NCBI RefSeq assembly: GCF_015354505.1
Contig: NZ_JACAFP010000007.1
Span: forward strand, 1-37,315
Length of the DNA stretch: 37,315 bases
Direction: 5' to 3'
Origin: Microbacterium sp. UFMG61
Lineage (GTDB): Bacteria > Actinomycetota > Actinomycetes > Actinomycetales > Microbacteriaceae
In this document: one piece after another, positions 1-8,580 of the stretch
How the letters are laid out: each line of letters starts with the position of its first letter
How positions within the stretch are numbered: the first letter of the stretch is position 1
The notes under the pieces: generated by a model
Told to the model about the DNA's origin: nothing
The model's database searches: none
The model's input: the letters and a program-made list of their open reading frames with translations, nothing else
Translations under genes and position numbers: made by a program

Positions 1-26
1 GCCCACCCATCCCACAAGGAGACCTC

Positions 27-1004
27 ATGCGCGCACTCATCCACGACACCTTCGGCGCACCCGAAGACGTCCTCCAGGTCGCCGATCGGCCGACCCCTGA
101 GCCCGGCCCCGGCCAGGTCCGCCTCAAGATCGTGCTGTCGCCGATCCACAACCATGACCTGTGGACGATCCGCGGCACCTACGGCTTCAAGCCCGAGCTG
201 CCCGCGGCGTCAGGCACCGAAGCGCTCGGCGTCGTCGACGCACTCGGCGAGGGCGTCGAGAACCTCACCGTCGGTCAGCGGGTCGCGACCGGCGGTACGT
301 TCGGCGCGTGGGCCGAGTACGTGGTCGCGAACGCCGCCGGGCTGATCCCGGTGCCGGAATCTCTGGACGACGAGAGCGCCGCGCAGCTGGTCTCGATGCC
401 GTTCAGCACCATCAGTCTGCTGCAGTTCCTCGACGCGAAGCAGGGCGACTGGATCATCCAGAACGCGGCGAACGGCGCCGTCGGACGCATGCTGGCGCAG
501 CTCGGCGCCGCCCGCGGCGTCAACGTGCTCGGCCTCGTCCGTCGTGCGGCAGGCGTCGATGAGCTGCGCGAGCAGGGTATCGAGAACGTCGTCGCCACCG
601 ACCAGGACGACTGGCGTGAGCAGGTGTCCGCGATCACGGGCGGCGCCCACGTCCCCTTCGGCATCGACTCGGTCGGCGGATCGTCGGCAGGTGACGTGCT
701 CTCACTTCTGGGCGACGGTGGCACGCTCGTCGCCTTCGGGGCGATGAACTCCCCCACCATGGAGATCGCCTCCGGAGACGTGATCTTCAAGCAGGCGACC
801 GTCAAGGGATTCTGGGGAAGCAAGGTCATCCAGACGATGGACGCCGCGACGCGTGGCGCACTCTTCGGCGAGCTCATCCAGCGCGTGACCGAGGGCACTC
901 TGACCCTCCCTGTCTCGGGGGTCTTCGACGCCGCCGACGCCGCGGAAGCGGTCCGTGCGAGCAACACCGCCGGCAGGGTCGGCAAGGTCCTCCTGCGGTT
1001 CTGA
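27..1004 (+). CDS. Zinc-type/MDR family oxidoreductase (quinone or enoyl reductase-like)
   Basis: A 325-residue medium-chain dehydrogenase/reductase. The N-terminal GroES-like domain (about residues 1-120) opens with MRALIHDTFG and has the usual PxPGPGQV turn. A Rossmann domain follows (about 125-270) with the nucleotide-binding stretch NAANGAVGRMLAQLG. The Cys/His ligands of catalytic-zinc alcohol dehydrogenases are not evident, so it resembles the zinc-free quinone oxidoreductase / MECR-type enoyl reductase branch and would use NAD(P)H in the cytoplasm. The substrate cannot be told from sequence. The start is supported by AAGGAG at 16-21. It lies upstream of the GH95 operon, which has its own promoter in the gap, so a link to glycan use is not shown. 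Confidence 0.85.
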   Translation: MRALIHDTFGAPEDVLQVADRPTPEPGPGQVRLKIVLSPIHNHDLWTIRGTYGFKPELPAASGTEALGVVDALGEGVENLTVGQRVATGGTFGAWAEYVVANAAGLIPVPESLDDESAAQLVSMPFSTISLLQFLDAKQGDWIIQNAANGAVGRMLAQLGAARGVNVLGLVRRAAGVDELREQGIENVVATDQDDWREQVSAITGGAHVPFGIDSVGGSSAGDVLSLLGDGGTLVAFGAMNSPTMEIASGDVIFKQATVKGFWGSKVIQTMDAATRGALFGELIQRVTEGTLTLPVSGVFDAADAAEAVRASNTAGRVGKVLLRF

Positions 1005-1030
1005 TCGTAGGCGCGGCGTGTCGGTCGGAA

Positions 1031-1047
1031 TTACTTGACACTGGTAA
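1031..1047 (+). promoter_or_regulatory. Putative ROK operator A (TTACTTGAC motif)
   Basis: TTACTTGACACTGGTAA is a loose dyad (TTAC, 9 bases, GTAA) covering the -35 box. Its TTACTTGAC half recurs as TTACTTTAC at 9588-9596 and as TTACTTGAC on the minus strand at 9711-9703, in the two other promoters of this sugar locus. Placement over the -35 box suits a repressor. Assignment to the ROK protein at 4549-5715 is inference. Confidence 0.45.
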
Positions 1048-1064
1048 TTAATACCTCGTACGCT
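1035..1064 (+). promoter_or_regulatory. Promoter of the GH95-esterase-ROK operon
   Basis: A perfect -35 box TTGACA at 1035-1040 is followed after 18 bp by TACGCT (TAnnnT type -10) at 1059-1064. The predicted start of transcription is about 1071, some 30 bases before the ATG at 1103. Position and strand fit the following operon. It is predicted by eye only. Confidence 0.55.
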
Positions 1065-1102
1065 GACGGTGTTCGCGATTGGATCGACCACACCGGAGTG
1101 CG

Positions 1103-3553
1103 ATGACCGACACACTGCGCCTCATCTGGGATGTGCCCGCCACCTGCTGGGAAGAGGCGATCCCTCTGGGGAACGGCCGCATCGGCGCCATGGCGTTCGG
1201 CGGACCGAGCGGCCGATATCAGCTCAACGACTCGACCCTCTGGTCGGGCACTCCCGACGGCCCGGCGCTCGCTCTCGACCGAGTGCGGGCATCCGGCGCC
1301 GGCCCCGAGCGTCTCGCCGCTGTGCGCGACGCGCTCGCCCGAGGCGACGTGCGGCTCGCCGAAGACCTGCTGATGGCGTTCGAGGGGCCGTATTCGCAGG
1401 AGTTCCTGCCTCTCGCGGATCTGCACGTGTCGGTCGCCGGGGCGGAGGCGGACTCGGCTGGACCCGCGCGGATGCTGGACATCGACACCGCGGTTCTCAG
1501 CGAGACGCTCGCGGTTCCGGGCGGGCGCGTGACGCGCCGATCCTGGGTCTCTGCACCCGCCGGCGCTCTGATCATCGCGCTCACATCAGACGTGGAGTTC
1601 GACGCCGCGCTCGACCTCGACACCCCGCTCCGCGGGACCCCCGTCGACACCATCGGCGCACTGCTGCTCGATGTGCAGGCACCGATCGACGGCGCCCCTC
1701 TGCACGAGACGTCTGCCATCCCTCCCCTCCGCTACGCGGTCGACGACGACGACGACGAGTACGACGCCTTTGCGGCGGTCGCCGTGGCCATCGAGTCGGA
1801 TGGCGAGATCGACCGAGCGGGTGCGCGCCTCGTCGTACGCCGGGCCCGCCGCCTTCTCATCGCCCTGTCCACATCCTCGCGCGCCGAGTCGTGGTGGGCG
1901 GATGCCGAGGGAGACTGGCGAACCGCCTCGAGAGAGAGCATCCGAGACCGCGCGCGGCAGAGGGCGGAGTCCGCCGTGCGGCTGGGCATCGATGCTCTGC
2001 TCGCTGAGCACATCACCGATCGCCGGCGCACCACACGTGCACGCTTCGCGATCGGCGGGCGGAGAGACGGGGCATGGAGCGTCGATCGCGACGTGCTGCA
2101 CGGAGCGGATCCGCTGCTCCGCGCCACGATCGCGGCAGAGTACGGCATGTACCTGCTCGCATCGAGCTCGCGCGCCGGCAGCCCGCCCGCGAATCTGCAG
2201 GGCATCTGGAACGACCAGCTGCAGCCTGCCTGGTCCTCGAACTACACGATCAACATCAACACCGAGATGAACTACTGGTCCGCTCCGGTGCTGTCGGCCC
2301 CCGATGTGATGGAGCCGCTCCTCGCACTCGTCGAGCGCCTGGCGAGATCGGGCGCGGACACCGCACGCGAGCTCTACGGATGTCGCGGCTGGGTGGCTCA
2401 CCACAACAGCGACATCTGGGGCTGGACCCTCCCCGTGGGCGGTGGTCATGGAGCGGCCAGCTGGGCGATCTGGATGATGGGCGGAGTCTGGCTCACACAC
2501 AACCTCTGGGACGCATACGAGTTCACCGCAGACCTGACTCTTCTCCGTGAGCGGGTCTGGCCCGTCATGCGCGGAGCTGTGGAGTTCTGCCTCGACTGGC
2601 TCGTCTCCGACGACGACGGATATCTGCACACGTCCCCGTCGACCGCTCCGGAGAACTCCTATATCGCAGCCGACGGCCACCCGACCGCACTGGGCCTGAC
2701 CGCCGCCTCCGATGTGAGCCTCATCCGCGCACTGCTCGAACGTGCTCTCGTCGCGATCGACGACCTCGAGATCGACGATGCACTCGAGGCTGAGATCCGT
2801 GGGGCGCTGGCAGCGCTGACACCGCTGCGAGTGGGGACCGACGGCCGGCTGCTCGAGTGGTCCGACGAGGTCGTGGAGCACGAGCCTCTGCACCGGCACC
2901 TCTCCCCCGTGGTCGGCCTGTATCCGTTGGACGAGGTGACCCCGGAGAGCACTCCCGAACTGTTCGACGCATCCGTTCGACTGATCGATGCGCGTGGTCC
3001 TGGCGCCATGGGCTGGTCCTGGGCCTGGAAGATCGCCTTGCGCGCACGTGCCCGGCAGGGCGAGGTCGCCGCGTCGCTTCTCGACGAGGCGCTGACGCCG
3101 TTCGACGGCGACGCGACCCGTCATGGACCGGTCGACGGCTCGGAGTGGGGAGGCCTGCTGCCGAACCTGTTCAGCACGCATCCGCCCTTCCAGATCGACG
3201 GCAATCTCGGTTTCCCCGCCGCGATCGTCGAGATGCTCGTACAGAGCCACTCCGGTCGCATGCATCTGCTTCCGGCTCTCCCGGAGTCCTGGCGCCACGG
3301 AGAGGTGCGCGGCATCGGCGTGCGACCCGGCCTCATCCTCGACCTCTCCTGGGTCGAGGGGATGCCGACCTCGGCGGTTCTGCACAACCCCGGCCCGGTC
3401 GGCAGGAGCGTCGTGGTCACCGATGGCGACCGTCAGGTCACCGTCGACATCCCTGCCGACTCCAGCGTCGATGTCGCGGCGGCGTTGACAGACGCCGGTT
3501 CCTCGCCGCTCGCGTCGGATGAGCTCTCGACGGAGGACGACCGTGCACGGTGA
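1103..3553 (+). CDS. GH95 family glycoside hydrolase (alpha-L-fucosidase / alpha-L-galactosidase type)
   Basis: An 816-residue enzyme matching GH95 over its whole length. It has an N-terminal beta-sandwich beginning with WDVPATCWEEAIPLGNGRIG, then an (alpha/alpha)6 barrel and a small C-terminal beta domain. The family signature NININTEMNYW lies at residues 384-392; in Bifidobacterium AfcA two Asn of this motif activate water. The acid candidate Glu517 sits in STAPENSY and the conserved Asp699 in QIDGN. GH95 members are inverting exo-enzymes that remove terminal alpha-1,2-L-fucose or alpha-L-galactose. No signal peptide is seen, so it should act on imported oligosaccharides. ATG 1103 is preferred over an in-frame TTG at 1079 because CGGAG lies at 1094-1098. 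A run of five GAC codons near 1742 gives an acidic loop. The esterase start overlaps its 3' end. Confidence 0.9.
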   Translation: MTDTLRLIWDVPATCWEEAIPLGNGRIGAMAFGGPSGRYQLNDSTLWSGTPDGPALALDRVRASGAGPERLAAVRDALARGDVRLAEDLLMAFEGPYSQEFLPLADLHVSVAGAEADSAGPARMLDIDTAVLSETLAVPGGRVTRRSWVSAPAGALIIALTSDVEFDAALDLDTPLRGTPVDTIGALLLDVQAPIDGAPLHETSAIPPLRYAVDDDDDEYDAFAAVAVAIESDGEIDRAGARLVVRRARRLLIALSTSSRAESWWADAEGDWRTASRESIRDRARQRAESAVRLGIDALLAEHITDRRRTTRARFAIGGRRDGAWSVDRDVLHGADPLLRATIAAEYGMYLLASSSRAGSPPANLQGIWNDQLQPAWSSNYTININTEMNYWSAPVLSAPDVMEPLLALVERLARSGADTARELYGCRGWVAHHNSDIWGWTLPVGGGHGAASWAIWMMGGVWLTHNLWDAYEFTADLTLLRERVWPVMRGAVEFCLDWLVSDDDGYLHTSPSTAPENSYIAADGHPTALGLTAASDVSLIRALLERALVAIDDLEIDDALEAEIRGALAALTPLRVGTDGRLLEWSDEVVEHEPLHRHLSPVVGLYPLDEVTPESTPELFDASVRLIDARGPGAMGWSWAWKIALRARARQGEVAASLLDEALTPFDGDATRHGPVDGSEWGGLLPNLFSTHPPFQIDGNLGFPAAIVEMLVQSHSGRMHLLPALPESWRHGEVRGIGVRPGLILDLSWVEGMPTSAVLHNPGPVGRSVVVTDGDRQVTVDIPADSSVDVAAALTDAGSSPLASDELSTEDDRAR

Positions 3554-4526
3554 CGTCGGCGTCGTCGACCTGCCCACCGCCCAGACGGAGCCGAGCGACT
3601 TCGATGCCTTCTGGGCCGACACGATCGCGCAGACCAGAAGCTTCCCTCTCGATCTCACCGTGACACCGCACCCGTCGCTGCTGACGCAGCTCGACATCTT
3701 CGACGTGTCGTTCCGTGGATTCGGAGGAACGCAGATCCGCGCCTGGCTGCGGATGCCGCGTGGTGTGAGCGAGCCTCTGCCCGGCCTCGTGCAGTTCTTC
3801 GGATACGGCAACGGCCGCGGCCATGCGCTGCGCGACCTGCGCTGGGCATCGGCGGGATACGCGCATCTCGTGGTCGACGCCCGAGGGCAGGGCCACGGCG
3901 ACACCGACGACGACCATGCCGATGGCGGACCTTCAGCGGGGGGCTTCCTCACCCGAGGCATCCGCTCCCCTCACGAGTACTATTACCGGCGCGTCTACGC
4001 CGACGCCGTGAGGGCGGTCGATGCTCTCCGAGCGATACCCGCGGTGGATCCGGCCCGTGTCGGCACGGTGGGAGCGAGTCAGGGCGGAGGGATCGCGCTC
4101 GCGATCGCCGGGTTGGTTCCCGACATCGCGGTGGCGATCGTCCAGGCTCCCTTCCTCTGCGAGCTGAACGCCGCTGCGACGCTCAGTCGCGAGCATCCGT
4201 ACGCCCTGCTGACGCAGTACTTCGCCGATCGTCGCGGCGACGCGGCCGTAGCGCTCGACACGCTTCGCTACTTCGACGGCGTCAACCACGCGAAGCGGGC
4301 GACCGCTCCCGCTCTGCTGAGCACCGGACTTCTCGACGGCATCGCGCCCCCAGAGACGGTGCTGCCCGCATTCGGTGCCTACGGCGGGCGGAAGCAGGTC
4401 GTACTGTGGCCCTACAACGGCCACGAGGCCGGCGGAGACCTCGACGAGGAGAACGCTCTCGAGTTCGCCGCCACACACCTGGTCGACGTCGCTCCGGATC
4501 GGGCCACGGCCGATTCGCTACGATAG
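3543..4526 (+). CDS. Acetyl xylan esterase (AXE1)/cephalosporin-C deacetylase-type esterase
   Basis: A 327-residue alpha/beta hydrolase of the AXE1 type, which removes acetyl groups from small acetylated sugars. The N-terminal stretch PSDFDAFWADT is typical of the family. The nucleophile Ser179 lies in VGASQGG, Asp265 in GLLDGIAPP and His294 in NGHEAGG, giving a complete Ser-Asp-His triad. There is no signal peptide, so it is cytoplasmic. GTG 3543 is chosen because GGAGGA lies about 6-11 bases upstream and it overlaps the GH95 stop by 11 bases; an ATG at 3519 would overlap more and lacks a good ribosome-binding site. Its place between GH95 and the regulator suggests deacetylation of imported glycan fragments. 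The natural substrate is not known. Confidence 0.88.
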   Translation: MHGDVGVVDLPTAQTEPSDFDAFWADTIAQTRSFPLDLTVTPHPSLLTQLDIFDVSFRGFGGTQIRAWLRMPRGVSEPLPGLVQFFGYGNGRGHALRDLRWASAGYAHLVVDARGQGHGDTDDDHADGGPSAGGFLTRGIRSPHEYYYRRVYADAVRAVDALRAIPAVDPARVGTVGASQGGGIALAIAGLVPDIAVAIVQAPFLCELNAAATLSREHPYALLTQYFADRRGDAAVALDTLRYFDGVNHAKRATAPALLSTGLLDGIAPPETVLPAFGAYGGRKQVVLWPYNGHEAGGDLDEENALEFAATHLVDVAPDRATADSLR

Positions 4527-4548
4527 CCGACACGACCCGAAGGACCTC

Positions 4549-5715
4549 ATGGACCACGACACCGCAGCGCGCACCACCCTCATCCGCTCGGCGTCCGACG
4601 CGGGATCGAGGGTGTTCGAGACGATCCTGACGCGCAGTCCGATCAGTCGCATCGACATCGCGCGGCAGACGGGCCTCTCACAGGCGGCCGTCACGAAAGC
4701 CGTCGCGCCGCTCGTGGCTGCGGGCCTCGTCCACGCGCCTCCTGCCTCCCACCGCGACGGTACTCCCGGACGCCCGGTGAGTCCGGTGTCGATCGTTCTC
4801 GAGTCGATGGTGATGCTCGGCGTGAAGGTGAACGTCGACGAGATCATCGCCGTCGCGACCGACCTCGCGACCACCGTGCTCGCCAGCGCCCGCCGCTCCC
4901 TGCCGTCCGACGATCCGCACACCGTGATCGACGCGATCGTCGATGTCGTCGCCGGTCTCGAGAAGAGCCTGGAACTCGGCGCGGCATCGATCGCCGGCAT
5001 CGGCGTGTCCGTGTCCGGTGACGTCGACAGCATCACCGGCGTCGTGCGGGAGTCGAACATCATGGGCTGGGCTGACGTCCCTCTGGGAGACCTGCTGCAG
5101 TCGCGACTCCCCTGGCCCGTCACGATCGAGAACGACGTGCACGCCCTCACGATCGGCGAGCACTGGTTCGGCATCGGCCTCGGCACCGCGTCTTTCGCGA
5201 TCGTGACGATCGGCCGCGGCATCGGCAGCGGCCTGCACCTGAACGGGGAGGTCGTGAGCGGCGCCTTCGGCGTCTCCGGCGAGATCGGCCATCTGCCGCT
5301 CGCGGATGCCTCGCTCGTCTGCCCCTGCGGTCGCCGCGGGTGCGTCGAGGCGGCGGCCTCCACCGGGGCCATCGAAGCGACGGTCTCTGCGGCTCTCGGC
5401 CGCCCTGTCTCGATCGACGAGGCGGTGGCGCTCGCGCATGCGGGAGACCCGAGCGCGGAGTCCGCCTTCCGGGACGCCGCCCGCCTCATCGGCACGGCGA
5501 TCGCGACGCTGGTGAACCTCACGGGACCCGAGCTCGTCATCATCGGCGGCGAGGGTGTGTCCGACTTCGATCTCTTCGAGAAGACGCTCCGCGACGCGTT
5601 CGAGCGTCACGCCTTCGGCGCTGCGGTGCGCTGCCGCATCGTCACGCGTCCCCACACGTTCGAAGACTGGGCACGCGGCTCCGCCGCGACCGCCATCCAG
5701 GCTCTCGTCCGCTGA
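4549..5715 (+). CDS. ROK-family (NagC/XylR type) transcriptional regulator
   Basis: A 388-residue protein with an N-terminal winged helix-turn-helix (about residues 15-75, ISRIDIARQTGLSQAAVTKAV) and a C-terminal ROK sugar-kinase-like domain. The ROK zinc motif is present: His248 and Cys258, Cys260 and Cys265 in CPCGRRGCVE. IENDVHALTIGEHWFG marks the sugar-binding region. Such proteins usually repress sugar genes and release DNA on binding a sugar or sugar phosphate. It starts 22 bases after the esterase stop with GAAGGA at about 4539-4544, so it is co-transcribed with GH95 and would control its own promoter. Motif copies upstream of all three sugar transcription units are its likely sites (inference). 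The N-terminal HTH argues against a plain sugar kinase. Confidence 0.92.
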   Translation: MDHDTAARTTLIRSASDAGSRVFETILTRSPISRIDIARQTGLSQAAVTKAVAPLVAAGLVHAPPASHRDGTPGRPVSPVSIVLESMVMLGVKVNVDEIIAVATDLATTVLASARRSLPSDDPHTVIDAIVDVVAGLEKSLELGAASIAGIGVSVSGDVDSITGVVRESNIMGWADVPLGDLLQSRLPWPVTIENDVHALTIGEHWFGIGLGTASFAIVTIGRGIGSGLHLNGEVVSGAFGVSGEIGHLPLADASLVCPCGRRGCVEAAASTGAIEATVSAALGRPVSIDEAVALAHAGDPSAESAFRDAARLIGTAIATLVNLTGPELVIIGGEGVSDFDLFEKTLRDAFERHAFGAAVRCRIVTRPHTFEDWARGSAATAIQALVR

Positions 5716-5842
5716 ACCGCGCACTCGTCGCTCGATCGCGCACCGATTCACCGAACCGCGTACCGGTCCGGCGAACCGCTCAGGTCTGCCGTCGCTGTTC
5801 CGCCCGGAGATGCACGGCCCACCCGCAGCACGGACGCACGGA

Positions 5843-5873
5843 GATGCGCGGGACGGCATCCGCCCCGCGCATC
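5843..5873. terminator. Bidirectional hairpin terminator between ROK gene and importer operon
   Basis: A perfect 10-bp stem GATGCGCGGG / CCCGCGCATC (5843-5852 and 5864-5873) with an 11-base loop lies between the convergent stops at 5715 and 5887. There is no U-tract on either side. Position and symmetry suit termination from both directions. The rest of the 171-base gap (5716-5886) shows nothing else. Confidence 0.6.
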
Positions 5874-5886
5874 CGTGTGTCGGCGC

Positions 5887-7515
5887 TCAGAGCGCGTCGT
5901 ACAGATCTTGCTGCAGCTCGAGGTATCGCGAGAGGCCGAGTCCCTCGAGGTCGGCGGCGTAGGCCTCCCACGTCGCGTCGTCATCGATGTCGCGCTGCCC
6001 CGTCACGAACTCCGCCTGCGCCTGCGTGATGTAGGTCGCGATGTTCGTCTGCAGCTCCGCGAGCTCCGCCGAGGTGTCCGGGTTCGGCCACAGCTTCTCG
6101 ACCGGGAAGAGCATGCTCTCGTCGGGCGCGTACGGCTCGTACTGCTGCGAGGCTTCGAGGAGACGGCGCTCGTAGCCGTCGGGCGAGTAGAGGTCCTCGG
6201 GCACGACCTGCGAGTTACGATACTCGAGCGAGTCCCAGTACTGCCCCATCGAACGCCACGAGGCGTTCGATGTCTCGTCGTACGTGAGCGGCTTGAACGT
6301 CGGGTCCAGCTCAGGGTCGAGCGCGACATCGCCCTCCACTGCCGGCACCCATGCCTCGCCCTCCGGGCCCATGGCACCGAGACGATCGCCCTCCTCCGTC
6401 ACGAGGTAGTCGATGACCTTGATCGCCTGGATGCGCTCCTCCTCGGTCGACTTGTTCGTCAGCGCGAACATGCCGAGCGGGCTCACGGGAGAGCGGTAGG
6501 TGGCGTACTGCGTACCGTCAGGGCCCTTGACCGGCGGCACGGCGTCGTAGTGCGTGTCCCGACCGTCCGGCGAATCGGCGGTGACGATCTCGTACGGGTG
6601 CAGCACTGCCGCGGCACCGAGGATCTCCCCTTCGGCGTTGTCGCCGAGCGCGCGCAGCGCCTCGCCGTTCTGAGTGAACGAGGCGGTGTCGATCAGACCC
6701 TCGTCGGCGAGCGACGAGATGTACTGCAGGCCGGCACGCCATCCGTCGGTCGTGGCCGACAGAGTGACCTTGTCACCGTCGAGCACCATGGGCGGCGGGC
6801 TCGAGGGCGAGCCGTACGGCGCGTAGGTGAAGGCGTTCATGAAGTAGTTGATGACCGGCTCCGAGGCCGAGGCGCTCAGCGCCACCTCGTCGGGCCTGCC
6901 GTTGCCGTTGGGGTCGCCGTTCTTGAACGCGCGCAGGACCTCGCGAAGCTCCTCGGTGGTGGTCGGCTGATCGAGACCGAGCTTGTCGAGCCAGGTGGTG
7001 TTCATCCAGAGCTTCGAGGGATAGGTGCAGTGATAGCACTCCGACCACTGGGTGATGGCATAGATGTGGCCGTCGGGAGCGGTGACCGACTGCTCCCAGT
7101 CGGGCTTCTCCGCGAAGCGCTCCTTCAGGTGGGGCGCGTATTCGTCGATGAGGTCTTCGAGCGGAACGAGCACGCCCTGCTGACCGTACTTCAGGATCTC
7201 GCTCCGAGAGAAGGCGTCGACCCACGGCACGAGGAAGTACGCATCGGGGTAGTCGCCGCTCGCGAGCGACACCTGTCGCTTCTCCCCCGCGACGCTGCCG
7301 TCGTAGGTGGTGGTCTGCCAGTCGAACTCGATGTCGAACTTCTTCTCGAGCAGCTGCGTGAACTCGTTCTCCGCGAGCGACCCATTGTCGCCCTGCGGCC
7401 CGAAGGCGACGAGTTGGCCGTTGTCGTCGCTGGGCGACGTGCAGGCGGCGAGCGCCAGCCCCGTCGCGACGACGGTGACCGCTGCGATCGCGCCTCGTGT
7501 GATGCGTCTGTTCAT
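5887..7515 (-). CDS. Extracellular solute-binding lipoprotein of a CUT1-type (LplA-like) sugar importer
   Basis: A 542-residue lipoprotein. The signal peptide ends in the lipobox LAAC with Cys25 as the lipid-modified residue. The mature part is a long cluster-1 (family SBP_bac_1, LplA/YtcQ-like) binding protein of about 515 residues, as found for oligosaccharide importers, rather than the shorter monosaccharide type. GGKTP-like catalytic motifs are absent. The start at 7515 is chosen because AAAGGAG lies just upstream; an in-frame GTG at 7542 would place that site inside the gene. It is the third gene of the reverse operon, 87 bases after the second permease, with no hairpin in that gap. The ligand is unknown; neighbours suggest oligosaccharides bearing alpha-Gal and alpha-L-Fuc or L-Gal. 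Confidence 0.9.
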   Translation of the reverse strand: MNRRITRGAIAAVTVVATGLALAACTSPSDDNGQLVAFGPQGDNGSLAENEFTQLLEKKFDIEFDWQTTTYDGSVAGEKRQVSLASGDYPDAYFLVPWVDAFSRSEILKYGQQGVLVPLEDLIDEYAPHLKERFAEKPDWEQSVTAPDGHIYAITQWSECYHCTYPSKLWMNTTWLDKLGLDQPTTTEELREVLRAFKNGDPNGNGRPDEVALSASASEPVINYFMNAFTYAPYGSPSSPPPMVLDGDKVTLSATTDGWRAGLQYISSLADEGLIDTASFTQNGEALRALGDNAEGEILGAAAVLHPYEIVTADSPDGRDTHYDAVPPVKGPDGTQYATYRSPVSPLGMFALTNKSTEEERIQAIKVIDYLVTEEGDRLGAMGPEGEAWVPAVEGDVALDPELDPTFKPLTYDETSNASWRSMGQYWDSLEYRNSQVVPEDLYSPDGYERRLLEASQQYEPYAPDESMLFPVEKLWPNPDTSAELAELQTNIATYITQAQAEFVTGQRDIDDDATWEAYAADLEGLGLSRYLELQQDLYDAL

Positions 7516-7602
7516 TGCCGGAATCTCCTTTGACCGGTTCACGGGGGTGTGGATGTGAGTGATGTGCGGATGTGGTGAGAGGTGTCCAGAGGGGGCGGGG
7601 CG

Positions 7603-8580
7603 TCAGCCCTTGACGGCGCCGACCATGATCCCCTTGTTGAAGTACTTTGCGACGAAGGGATACGCGACGAGCATCGGCACGGTGGCGATGACGACGGTCG
7701 AGTACCGCAGCAGGTCCGCCAGCTCACGGCGCCGCAGCTGTTCCGCGACGTCCCCGCCGCCACCCGCGTCATTGAGGATGAGGAGGCCCCGCAGCACGAG
7801 CTGGAGCGGCTGCAGGTCGGCATTGCGCAGATAGAGCAGTGCGTCGAAGTAGGAATTCCACTGCATGATCGCGTACATCAGCGCGATCACCGCGAGCAGC
7901 GGTTTCGCCAGCGGCACCACGATCGTCCACAGGATGCGCAGCTCTGACGCGCCGTCGAGCTGGGCGGCCTCGTACACCTCATCGGGCACGGACGAGCGGA
8001 AGTAGACGATCGCGATGATCACCTGCCACACGCCGATCGCGTTGGGCAACAGCATCGACCACCGGGTGTCGAGCAGTCCCAGCGACTGCACCACGAGATA
8101 CATCGGGATGACGCCGCCCGTGAACAGCATCGTGAAGACGACCCCGCCGGTGATGACCTTGCGTCCGAAGAGCTGGGCCCGCGAGAGCGGGTACGCGATC
8201 GCGACGGTGCCGAGCACGCTGATCAGGGTGCCGACGACCGTGTAGAAGAGGGAGTTGCCGAACCCTCGGAGGATCGACGGATTCGCGAGCGCCTCGGCGT
8301 AGCCGCGGAAGGTGAAGTCGACCGGCCAGAAGAGCACCCGCCCCGACGAGACGGCCTGGGGACTCGAGAACGAGCTCGCGACGATGTTGAGCAGCGGCAG
8401 CAGCACGACCAACAGGAAGACGGAGAGCAGGATGTAGGCGGCGATGATGAAGACCCTGTCGGCCTTCGTCTCCTTGACCTTCACGCCTCGCGTGAGCGGA
8501 TCCCTTCTGGGCCGACGCGACCGGTTCTTCGCGACATCGCTCTCCTGCGTCAGAAGAGCCTCGGTGTCGATCGTGGTCAC
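7603..8580 (-). CDS. Carbohydrate ABC transporter permease (YtcP/MalG-like)
   Basis: A 325-residue inner-membrane permease with six predicted membrane segments after a charged N-terminal tail of about 45 residues. The cytoplasmic EAA loop reads VYEAAQLDGASELRILWTIVVP, the docking site for the ATPase. The C-terminus ends with NKGIMVGAVKG, typical for MalG/YtcP proteins. The start GTG at 8580 overlaps the stop of the upstream permease in a GTGA junction, which indicates translational coupling; longer reading in this frame toward 9336 lies over the other permease and is not coding. It pairs with 8577-9566 to form the channel of the sugar importer. Confidence 0.92.
   Translation of the reverse strand: MTTIDTEALLTQESDVAKNRSRRPRRDPLTRGVKVKETKADRVFIIAAYILLSVFLLVVLLPLLNIVASSFSSPQAVSSGRVLFWPVDFTFRGYAEALANPSILRGFGNSLFYTVVGTLISVLGTVAIAYPLSRAQLFGRKVITGGVVFTMLFTGGVIPMYLVVQSLGLLDTRWSMLLPNAIGVWQVIIAIVYFRSSVPDEVYEAAQLDGASELRILWTIVVPLAKPLLAVIALMYAIMQWNSYFDALLYLRNADLQPLQLVLRGLLILNDAGGGGDVAEQLRRRELADLLRYSTVVIATVPMLVAYPFVAKYFNKGIMVGAVKG

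Noticed and set aside
1742..1756. Run of five GAC codons in the GH95 gene as a possible phase-variable repeat
   Set aside because: A three-base unit cannot shift the frame; it just encodes an acidic loop.
1586..3961. Open frame of 791 codons on the minus strand across GH95 and the esterase
   Set aside because: It lies antisense to two genes with full catalytic motifs; its translation is Arg/Gly/Val-rich without recognisable domains. Long antisense frames are expected at this G+C content.
5875..7533. Open frame of 552 codons on the plus strand opposite the sugar-binding lipoprotein
   Set aside because: It mirrors a gene with a clear lipobox and family likeness; the translation is Arg/Val/Leu-rich and has no domain.
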